Assembly: GCA_910574015.1 (NCBI GenBank)
Contig: CAJSYQ010000002.1
Coordinates: 1-64,000, forward strand
DNA: 64,000 nucleotides
DNA from: Eubacteriaceae bacterium
GTDB taxonomy: Bacteria > Bacillota > Clostridia > Lachnospirales > Lachnospiraceae
Direction: 5' to 3'
The notes under the pieces are model-generated. The model worked only from the letters and a program-made list of their open reading frames with translations, was not told the origin of the DNA and did not search any database. Position numbers and translations under genes: made by a program. Position 1 is the stretch's first letter. Each line of letters opens with the position of its first letter. Below, one piece after another: positions 53,021-59,678 of the stretch.

Positions 53021-53166
53021 ACTTATCCTTCCTTTCTTCCTTGTAATTTTTTTCAATTCCCCCATATACACAAAAAACCCGGCACCTCCCCCTTTACTCC
53101 CTTTATAAATTACAACGAAGGAAAACAAGTATTTATGACAAAAATTTGTTAATTTATAACATTTGA

Positions 53167-53874
53167 CTATTTTTCATACAGGCTCTCCGCCATCCGAATC
53201 AATTCTTCTGCCGTACTCTCCATATTTGCAGCATCCATCCGGTGGAAATATGTGACATCGTCCCACTGCACCCAGGACTGTTTCCCCTTGACACAATAAT
53301 CCCCCTCATAGCCGGCGATTGAGATCGTTTCTTTCTGATCATACTCCCCATCTGTAAGGATGGACATTGAACTGCTTATCTCCAGCCGGTGATAGGATAT
53401 TGATGCACCCTCTGCATCGTGCCATTCCAGAAAGATGCCATAATTGTCAGCTTCATCCTTTCCAAGGACAAACCCCTGCGGAACATATCCTGGAAATTCC
53501 CGTGTGACTTTCCTTAAATCATTAGCAGAATAAACCTTTTCTTCCGGCGCAAGATAGTCCCTCTGGTCCATCTTTGCCTCTTCGTCAAAGTCAGCAATAT
53601 ATTTCCAGGGATGAAATCCGAATATTCTGGCACTCACCTCTGTAACTGTCAGAATGCTCAGGATCACAATTATCACCACAGCCGCCCGTCGAACCAGATA
53701 TCCGGTATATATTTTCCTGCCGAAGTATTTCTCTGACCACATTAATTTCCTGATCCTGCGTCTGAATCTTGGTGAAAACTCATGCTGGCCCGCCGCTGTG
53801 TCCATTGACGGGATCCGTTTCATTTCCTCCTCCATATATATCTGAAGTAACTCCTTTATTTCATTTTCTTCCAT
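53167..53874 (-). CDS. DUF4367-type putative anti-sigma protein
   Basis: The protein has 235 aa. Residues 1-60 are cytoplasmic, followed by one TM helix (AAVVIIVILSILTVTEVSA) at about 64-83. The outer domain has the DUF4367 shape (FPGYVPQGFVLGKDEAD…ISSSMSILTDGEYDQKETISIAGYEGDYCVKGKQSWVQWDDVTYFH). It overlaps the sigma gene by 14 bp. It may hold that factor at the membrane until a surface signal arrives. Confidence 0.82.
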   Translation of the reverse strand: MEENEIKELLQIYMEEEMKRIPSMDTAAGQHEFSPRFRRRIRKLMWSEKYFGRKIYTGYLVRRAAVVIIVILSILTVTEVSARIFGFHPWKYIADFDEEAKMDQRDYLAPEEKVYSANDLRKVTREFPGYVPQGFVLGKDEADNYGIFLEWHDAEGASISYHRLEISSSMSILTDGEYDQKETISIAGYEGDYCVKGKQSWVQWDDVTYFHRMDAANMESTAEELIRMAESLYEK

Positions 53875-54400
53875 ATGTCTCCATCTCCCTTCTCAACCTG
53901 CGTCTCCCCCTGTGCAGTCTCTGCAGCACTGCCGCCTCAGATAATCCAAGAAGTTCAGCAATCTCCCTGGCTGTAAACTGATTTATGTAGTACAGGATCA
54001 TCACTTCACTGTATTTCTTTGCAAGACTGCGAAAGATATCAAAAAATTCAACCTCCTCCAGTCTCTGATCCTTTGTTATAAAATAGGGAGAGGATTCACA
54101 TTCCGCAATAGGCACCTCCACCTCTCTTCTCCGTCTCCTCTTCCGATATAGATCAATGGCGGTACGCTCTGTCACGATAATAACAAAGCTCTTTGCCGCC
54201 GGGCAGTCTATGTCTGAGAGCTTATCCATATGACAAATTATTTTCTCCCATGCATGAAAAACGGCATCCTCCGCGTCCTCGCGATTTTTAAGAATTTTAT
54301 ATGCCGTCGTATACATCAGATCGTTATATTTTTTGTACAGGCCCTCGGCCTTCCCCCGTTCCTCCGGCAGATCCACTAAAGCGATTAGAGCCAGAACCAT
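53861..54400 (-). CDS. ECF RNA polymerase sigma factor
   Basis: The protein has 179 aa. Region 2 has LYKKYNDLMYTTAYKILKNREDAEDAVFHAWEKI, region 4 has VMILYYINQFTAREIAELLGLSEAAVLQRLHRGRRRLRREM. It probably drives its own operon and perhaps the protease/LRR genes that follow. The start ATG (54400) is near the terminator; the N-terminus before residue 10 is atypical. Confidence 0.92.
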   Translation of the reverse strand: MVLALIALVDLPEERGKAEGLYKKYNDLMYTTAYKILKNREDAEDAVFHAWEKIICHMDKLSDIDCPAAKSFVIIVTERTAIDLYRKRRRRREVEVPIAECESSPYFITKDQRLEEVEFFDIFRSLAKKYSEVMILYYINQFTAREIAELLGLSEAAVLQRLHRGRRRLRREMETYGRK

Positions 54401-54421
54401 ATGTATTACCCCTCATTCTTA

Positions 54422-54466
54422 ACAGCCGGATGCCGCCGTCATGAACTGACAGCGGCATCCGGCTGT
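54422..54466 (-). terminator. terminator of the spoIIA-spoVA operon
   Basis: A 15-bp GC-rich stem ACAGCCGGATGCCGC / GCGGCATCCGGCTGT with a 15-base loop, about 100 bp after the spoVAC stop. No long T-run, but the stem is strong. Confidence 0.75.
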
Positions 54467-54564
54467 ATGCAATATTCATTAACACCTAAATTATATCAAT
54501 ATATGTCACGGGTGTAAAGCATTTCCACATCGGGGCGGATCCTGTTTTCATGCCGCTAGGTGCA

Positions 54565-55068
54565 TCAGCCGCACCAGCCCACCATTTTCCCAATCCAGTA
54601 GAGCATACCAAGGATCCAGCTGCAGAAAACCCCATAGAGGATGACTGGTCCGGAAATCTGAAAGATTCTTGCCCCGACGCCGAATACCCAGCCCTCTTCC
54701 TTGAATTCAATAGCAGGAGCCGCCACGGAATTGGCAAACCCGGTGATGGGCACAAGAGTTCCTGCCCCGGCGAAGTTCGCCAGTTTCTGGTACAGGTTCA
54801 GGCCGGTGAACAGGACACTGAGGAAAATAAGGGAAAGAGTGGTGTACAGGGAAGAGGACTCTTTATCCATCCCTGACATCTGGTAGAGATTTGTAAGAAG
54901 CTGACCGAAGGTACAGATCAGCCCGCCTATTATATATGCCTTGCACAGATTGATAAACCAGCTCTTCTTCGGCGTGTTCTCCTTTACATACTCATTGTAC
55001 TTCTGATCCCGTCTCTCTGGAGCATCCTCTTTGATCACTTCCTTGATGTTCACCTTATTTTTATCCAT
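54565..55068 (-). CDS. spoVAC: stage V sporulation protein AC
   Basis: The protein has 167 aa from ATG at 55068, after GAGGTG. Hydrophobic segments: AYIIGGLICTFGQLLTNLY, LYTTLSLIFLSVLFTGLNLY, PVILYGVFCSWILGMLYWIG. The pattern GTLVPITGFANSVAAPAIEFKEEGWVFGVGARIF is typical. SpoVAC forms a mechanosensitive, DPA-conducting membrane channel. Its usual next gene, spoVAD, starts about 7.6 kb away. Confidence 0.96.
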   Translation of the reverse strand: MDKNKVNIKEVIKEDAPERRDQKYNEYVKENTPKKSWFINLCKAYIIGGLICTFGQLLTNLYQMSGMDKESSSLYTTLSLIFLSVLFTGLNLYQKLANFAGAGTLVPITGFANSVAAPAIEFKEEGWVFGVGARIFQISGPVILYGVFCSWILGMLYWIGKMVGWCG

Positions 55069-55085
55069 ATTAAAACACCTCGCTT

Positions 55086-55499
55086 TTAATGAAAGAAATA
55101 CTGAAATAACGTGCCGGTGAGTTTTCCGGCACCAATGGCTGCCACAATTATGGGGAATCCTTCCTTTAGCTGTATGCGGTTCACCATAATGGGCAGAACC
55201 CGCAGTGTCTCCGCCAGAGCCATGTAGAGGCATCCCACGAAGATACCCGAAAATACGCCAAATGCTATAACCATCACGACAGAGAGCTGGGCCGGCAGCT
55301 GGAACAGAATCCATATATTGCCCAGGGTTCCCCCCAATATGATGGCATTTTCATAACAGATAATGTGCTTCGCCGTATTTGTTCTGGCAGCCAGCCGGGG
55401 AACGATACCCAGCATTGTTATAAAGGAAAATACTCCCGCTGCCACTGTGAGCCCGCTGCAGAGGCCGATGAAGCAGAGAAGAATCTGTTTAATTAACAT
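55086..55499 (-). CDS. spoVAB: stage V sporulation protein AB
   Basis: The protein has 137 aa with about five hydrophobic helices (LLCFIGLCSGLTVAAGVFSFI; AIILGGTLGNIWILF; VVMVIAFGVFSGIFVGCLYMALAET; FPIIVAAIGAGKLTGTLF). It is a membrane part of the SpoVA complex. ATG at 55499 overlaps the end of spoVAA; spoVAC follows 17 bp after the stop. Confidence 0.94.
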   Translation of the reverse strand: MLIKQILLCFIGLCSGLTVAAGVFSFITMLGIVPRLAARTNTAKHIICYENAIILGGTLGNIWILFQLPAQLSVVMVIAFGVFSGIFVGCLYMALAETLRVLPIMVNRIQLKEGFPIIVAAIGAGKLTGTLFQYFFH

Positions 55500-56121
55500 C
55501 AATGGTATGGCCCTCCCTGGAAGCGGTAGATATCAGCGCCTTATTTACCTGTTCCTCATAGTTTCGCATCTCTACCTGGATCGGCGTCGGATCGTTCTTA
55601 ATCTTCTTTCGGCGGAAATGATTATAGAAGATCATGATTCCTGCCGGGAGACCGACAGCGTAGCTGATCTCGAGGATAGATCCACCCTGCTTGCCCGTCC
55701 CCATGATCATTCGGTAGACCTTATCGAAGACAGAACTCACACTGACATCTTCATTAAAGGTCATTATGGTGAATGCCGCCCCGAAAAATGCGATCAGACT
55801 GACAAAGACCGCCTTGGCATATTCTATCCACCGGGGTTTTTCCTTTTTATCCGCTTCTTCCAGATCTACGATGAAATCCCGCTCCCCAACATTCTCTATC
55901 CTCAGGCTGGGATACAGTTTATGTATCCCCTCGTATACTTTGCTGATGGTAAACATCGTCTTCTGCTGACAGTCGTTTGGAAGGGTATAAAAAATCTCCT
56001 GCTCCAGCTTTTTTACGATGTCCTTGTTAGTACAGTACAGCGCCGCTATATCCTTATAGGTCAGGGTACGCTTCTTTACTGGAATATTCTGTTCTATCTT
56101 TACATATAATATTTCTTCCAT
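55489..56121 (-). CDS. spoVAA: stage V sporulation protein AA
   Basis: The protein has 210 aa. A cytoplasmic N-terminal part (ILYVKIEQNIPVKKRTLTYKDIAALYCTN) is followed by two TM helices (AVFVSLIAFFGAAFTIMTF; EISYAVGLPAGIMIFYNHF). It fits SpoVAA. It overlaps spoVAB by 11 bp, which suggests coupling. Expression in the forespore is expected from the gene's place after sigF. Confidence 0.94.
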   Translation of the reverse strand: MEEILYVKIEQNIPVKKRTLTYKDIAALYCTNKDIVKKLEQEIFYTLPNDCQQKTMFTISKVYEGIHKLYPSLRIENVGERDFIVDLEEADKKEKPRWIEYAKAVFVSLIAFFGAAFTIMTFNEDVSVSSVFDKVYRMIMGTGKQGGSILEISYAVGLPAGIMIFYNHFRRKKIKNDPTPIQVEMRNYEEQVNKALISTASREGHTIDVN

Positions 56122-56279
56122 CTGATATACTCCTTCACCGGTACCGCATCCCTTTGTACCATAGTTCCCCGCTCCCGGTCCATCGGCAGCTTCTGCCCGC
56201 TGCCCTGCAGCTGGTAAAATACAATGACGCCCGCCGCCACCAAAACAAGGGCAATGGTAATCAGGCCTGCTTTCTTCAT
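56100..56279 (-). CDS. small membrane protein between sigF and spoVAA
   Basis: The product has about 59 aa from ATG at 56279, after AAAGGAAG. A TM helix (AGLITIALVLVAAGVIVFYQL) is followed by a short polar tail. It overlaps spoVAA by 22 bp. Similar small membrane ORFs may be needed for the SpoVA complex; the function is unknown. Confidence 0.6.
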   Translation of the reverse strand: MKKAGLITIALVLVAAGVIVFYQLQGSGQKLPMDRERGTMVQRDAVPVKEYIRWKKYYM

Positions 56280-56335
56280 AGAAACACTTCCTTTCGCTAT
56301 TACCATTGCCAGTTTTCTTCTTTTTTATCCATATT

Positions 56336-57049
56336 TTATAAAAATTTCTGACGCATGGAACGCAGAATCTTTTTTTCCATGCGGCTCACCTGCACCTGAT
56401 TCATCTCCAGAAGCTCCGCCACCTGCATCTGTGTCTTATCATGAAAATACCTCAGCTCGATAAGCCGTCGTTCCCGGTCCTCCAGTTCCGTCAGAAGCTG
56501 ATCCAGCATCAGCCGGTTCAGTACCGCCTCGCTCTCGTCCCTTTCTGACGGAATCCGGTCCATCAGGGAAATCTCACTGCCCTCCTTCTGATAGACGGTC
56601 TTATGCAGCGACTCCACCTCATTCCCCGCCTCCAGCGCCATAACGATGTCTTCCTTTTTCAATTCCGTGGCGGCGCTGAGTTCTTCCAGTGTCGCATCCC
56701 GCCCAAGCCTTCCCGCCAGGATCTCCGCCTCCCTTCGGATACGATAGCCATTTTCCTTCAGGGTGCGGCTTACCTTCACCATACCGTCATCCCGGAGAAA
56801 GCGTTTAATCTCTCCGGTGATCAGCGGCACCGCATAGGTGGAAAACTTCACATCGTAGTCCAGATTAAAATTATCCACTGCCTTGATCAGTCCGATGGAG
56901 CCGATCTGCCCCAGATCCTCCAGGTCATGTCCCCGTCCCGCAAAACGCCGGACGATACTATACACCAACGGCATGTTCTGTTTTATCACCTGTTCTCTCG
57001 CCACTTTATCCCCTGTCCGTGCCTGTTTGATCAGTTCTATGGTTTCCAT
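56336..57049 (-). CDS. sigF: RNA polymerase sigma-F factor
   Basis: The protein has 237 aa. Region 2 is YSIVRRFAGRGHDLEDLGQIGSIGLIKAVDNFNLDYDVKFSTYAVPLITGEIKRFLRDD, region 3 is LGRDATLEELSAATELKKEDIV, region 4 is RLIELRYFHDKTQMQVAELLEMNQVQVSRMEKKILRSM. The sequence spans are described as motif regions. It is the first forespore sigma factor and is held by SpoIIAB. Start ATG 57049, 12 bp downstream of the spoIIAB stop. Confidence 0.98.
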   Translation of the reverse strand: METIELIKQARTGDKVAREQVIKQNMPLVYSIVRRFAGRGHDLEDLGQIGSIGLIKAVDNFNLDYDVKFSTYAVPLITGEIKRFLRDDGMVKVSRTLKENGYRIRREAEILAGRLGRDATLEELSAATELKKEDIVMALEAGNEVESLHKTVYQKEGSEISLMDRIPSERDESEAVLNRLMLDQLLTELEDRERRLIELRYFHDKTQMQVAELLEMNQVQVSRMEKKILRSMRQKFL

Positions 57050-57061
57050 CGGCAGACTCCC

Positions 57062-57502
57062 CTATGAAAGATTTAATGCACTATATATGGTTTTGCGCAT
57101 TTTCACCGTGGTGCCCTCCCCTTCCGTGGACACCACCTCCAGATCATCCATAAACGCCTCCATAAATGCAAAGCCCATGCCGGACCGCTCCATCTCCGGC
57201 TTACTTGTGTACAGCGGTTCCATGGCTTTCGTGATATCCGGAATACCAACTCCCTGGTCGCTGACTTCAATGCTGACGGTATTCCCTTCGATCCGGCTAT
57301 GTATCGTAATCTTTCCCTCCTTCCCCTCATATCCATGGATCACCGCATTGGTCACCGCCTCTGACACGGCAGTCTTTACATCTGACAATTCCCCCAGTGT
57401 GGGATCCAATCTGGCGATAAAAGCAGCCAATACCGTTCTCGCCAGCCCCTCATTTTCCGAACAGCTGTCAAAAATAAATGTTATCTCATTCTCCTTTTTC
57501 AT
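57062..57502 (-). CDS. spoIIAB: anti-sigma F factor SpoIIAB
   Basis: The protein has 146 aa. GHKL ATPase/kinase motifs: VKTAVSEAVTNAVIHGYEG (N-box), SDQGVGIPD (G1), RSGMGFAFMEAFM (G2). It binds sigma-F and phosphorylates SpoIIAA on Ser. It overlaps spoIIAA by 4 bp. Confidence 0.98.
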   Translation of the reverse strand: MKKENEITFIFDSCSENEGLARTVLAAFIARLDPTLGELSDVKTAVSEAVTNAVIHGYEGKEGKITIHSRIEGNTVSIEVSDQGVGIPDITKAMEPLYTSKPEMERSGMGFAFMEAFMDDLEVVSTEGEGTTVKMRKTIYSALNLS

Positions 57503-57828
57503 GCTCCCTGTATCCTTTCTTCGTATTTCGGAATGATCCGGTACAGCCCGGACATGGTAAAGATCCGGTCCACACCATCCCCAATCCCGGAGACAAAGGT
57601 TTGTCCACCCAGGAAATTCATCTTCCGGTAACGGCCCATCACCATGCCGATTCCAGAGCTGTCCATAAAGGTCATTCCGGTAAAGTCAAAGATCAGCGTC
57701 TTTAGATTTCCCTTCTCAATCTGTGTGTCCACCGTCCTGCTCACCTGCATCGCCATATGATGATCCAGTTCCTCACTGATGTGCAAAATAAGTGTGGAGC
57801 CGTTCCGCTCCAGTGAAAATCTCTCCAT
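57499..57828 (-). CDS. spoIIAA: anti-anti-sigma F factor SpoIIAA
   Basis: The protein has 109 aa. The STAS domain has LIFDFTGMTFMDSSGIGMVMGRYRKM with the phosphorylatable Ser in MDSSG. Dephosphorylated SpoIIAA frees sigma-F in the forespore. It opens the operon; AGGGGGACAG lies before ATG. Confidence 0.98.
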   Translation of the reverse strand: MERFSLERNGSTLILHISEELDHHMAMQVSRTVDTQIEKGNLKTLIFDFTGMTFMDSSGIGMVMGRYRKMNFLGGQTFVSGIGDGVDRIFTMSGLYRIIPKYEERIQGA

Positions 57829-57878
57829 TTCTGTCCCCCTCTTCTTCTCTGTCTAAGATAAATCCTTCCATGCAAAAA

Positions 57879-57914
57879 GACCTGCAGAAAATTACATTCT
57901 CTTTTCTACAGGTC
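57879..57914 (-). terminator. terminator of the zinc-ribbon/TPR gene
   Basis: A 13-bp stem GACCTGTAGAAAA / TTTTCTGCAGGTC (one mismatch) followed by TTTTTGC on the minus strand. It lies 26 bp after the TPR gene stop and upstream of spoIIAA. Confidence 0.85.
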
Positions 57915-57940
57915 TCTTAATCAAACTCTTCTGTCGTGTC

Positions 57941-59371
57941 CTACGGCTGGTCTGTCGGTTCCGGCGCAGGGGTCTCTCCCTCCCCCCGTTCCTCCGGGCT
58001 GATCTGGTTCAGATACTGCTTCGCCTGTGCGGCAAAGCTCGTATTCCCATCCAGCGCGATAGCCTTTTCATACCATTTCGCCGCGGTCTTATTTTTATTT
58101 TTGCGCTGATAACAGCGTCCCAGGCAGAACATGGCCTCCTGATTCTCCGTGTCCACGGACAATACCTTCTTAAAGGTGGCAATGGCAGTATCATAAGATG
58201 TATTCATCTCATTGCGCCCCTGTCTCACCAGCGCGGCGATATCCTCTGGCGGGACAACTGCAATCTTCGAATATACACGCTTTGCCTCTGCCGAGTCAAA
58301 ATCCGATTTCTTGCATTTCGACACCGCGGCCGCCGCCTGGATCTTATCCTCCGCCACATAAAAATCCACCCCCCGCAGAAGCTTTTCATAATTCTGCGTC
58401 TTCTTCTGCGCGGCTGTATTTCCGTCTTTCATCTGTTTTTTCAGTTGTTCCAGTTCTGTGTCCAGACTGTCCCTCTCCTTCTCCAGAGTGGAAATCTTCG
58501 CTGACTGTACCGCCAGCTGGCTGTTGGCATCCGACAGCTCACTTCCGCCGTCTCCCAGCTGCTTCAGGAAAGTGGGACGGATCAGAACAAAGGACACCAC
58601 GATGCCGAATATGATTCCCAGCACCACATAGACCACCGGCATCATAGACCGCTTCTCCTCTTTATAGGCGCCCACCGGGGTCACATTGGAAAGCGGATCC
58701 TTCTTTGGTTTCGACGGATTTTTCGCCGCCGTCTCGCCCCTTCGCTCCAGGACAGCGGCCCTGTCCCCCACCTCCTGCATATAACGGAGTGTGGTGGTAT
58801 TATTAAAGTCAATCTTTCTGGCGCGGTTCAGGCACTTTGCCGCCCGCTGGTAATCCTTCGTCTTTATATAGAGCAGGGCCAGCAGCTGCTGCGCCCGGAC
58901 GAAACGAGGATTGAGACTGACCACCTTCTTTAACTGGATAATGGCCAGATCCTCATTTCTCGCCTGGGCTGCCACCAGGGCAGCATTGTATTTGCGCACA
59001 GTCTGATTGGCAGCCTCCAGCGCCGTCGGATTGCTCTGAAAAGTATTGATATAATAATCCGCTGCATTGTTATCTGGCTGCAGGTACTTACTGAGTACCC
59101 ACTCACTCAGTGCCGATACAATCTCGCCCATCTCATAGTAAATCAAGCCCAGCAGGTTGCGTGCATTGGTATTTGCCTTGTAAAACTGCAGGCTCTTCCT
59201 CAACGCTTCCACCGCACCGGACAGATTCCTCACATTGGCTCTCTCCAGTCCCCTGTTATAATAGGAATTGGAGACTCGCCGCACATACTGGACGACCGAT
59301 AGATCCTGTCCACAAAAGGTACATTGTACCGCTGTATCGCCGACTCTCGCATCGCATCTTGGACATCTCAT
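57941..59371 (-). CDS. zinc-ribbon TPR membrane protein
   Basis: The protein has 476 aa. The N-terminus has CPRCDARV…CTFCGQDL, a zinc ribbon. TPR-like helices run over residues about 30-205 (ALRKSLQFYKANTNARNLLGLIYYE; AIIQLKKVVSLNPRFVRAQQLLALLYI; AKCLNRARKIDFNN). A TM helix (VVYVVLGIIFGIVVSFVLI) is near 250-270, then a coiled coil and a second TPR set (AIATFKKVLSVDTENQEAMFCLGRCYQ). The tail is Pro/Glu-rich. It probably organises envelope proteins; the role is unknown. A 47-codon ORF lies just upstream. Confidence 0.88.
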   Translation of the reverse strand: MRCPRCDARVGDTAVQCTFCGQDLSVVQYVRRVSNSYYNRGLERANVRNLSGAVEALRKSLQFYKANTNARNLLGLIYYEMGEIVSALSEWVLSKYLQPDNNAADYYINTFQSNPTALEAANQTVRKYNAALVAAQARNEDLAIIQLKKVVSLNPRFVRAQQLLALLYIKTKDYQRAAKCLNRARKIDFNNTTTLRYMQEVGDRAAVLERRGETAAKNPSKPKKDPLSNVTPVGAYKEEKRSMMPVVYVVLGIIFGIVVSFVLIRPTFLKQLGDGGSELSDANSQLAVQSAKISTLEKERDSLDTELEQLKKQMKDGNTAAQKKTQNYEKLLRGVDFYVAEDKIQAAAAVSKCKKSDFDSAEAKRVYSKIAVVPPEDIAALVRQGRNEMNTSYDTAIATFKKVLSVDTENQEAMFCLGRCYQRKNKNKTAAKWYEKAIALDGNTSFAAQAKQYLNQISPEERGEGETPAPEPTDQP

Positions 59372-59399
59372 CGTCTATTTTCCTCCAATATCCTTTTTC

Positions 59400-59543
59400 T
59401 TACAGGGTCCCCTTGGCATCCTGTATCAGTTCCTTTACAATATCTGTAATATCCGTGAGATTGTTATTATAAACAACCTCTTCCACCTTGTCAACCTCCA
59501 GGCTGGGCTGGAACTTTGCCAGCTCCTCTTCGAAATTCAGCAT
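59400..59543 (-). CDS. small acidic ORF upstream of the TPR gene
   Basis: 47 codons (MLNFEEELAKFQPSLEVD…NNNLTDITDIVKELIQ). ATG is at 59543 with GGAGG 13 bases upstream, and TAA is at 59400-59402, 28 bp before the TPR gene start. It is acidic and helical, with a clear codon structure. Probably the first gene of this transcript. No domain recognised. Confidence 0.55.
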   Translation of the reverse strand: MLNFEEELAKFQPSLEVDKVEEVVYNNNLTDITDIVKELIQDAKGTL

Positions 59544-59678
59544 ACGCGGTTTTTGACCTCCTTCACTCTATAATATCAATAATAATGATTTTCTATAGAA
59601 AATGCAAGAGGGAAATATCGCGGAGATACGACAAAATATGCCCTTTCCATCCCATTCCCACTGGCCCTGCCGGGCTGC

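Noticed and set aside
57841-57868. Sigma-H promoter before spoIIAA (GAAGGATTT-N12-GAAGAAG)
   Set aside because: The implied start would leave only about 6 bases of leader and remove the ribosome site.
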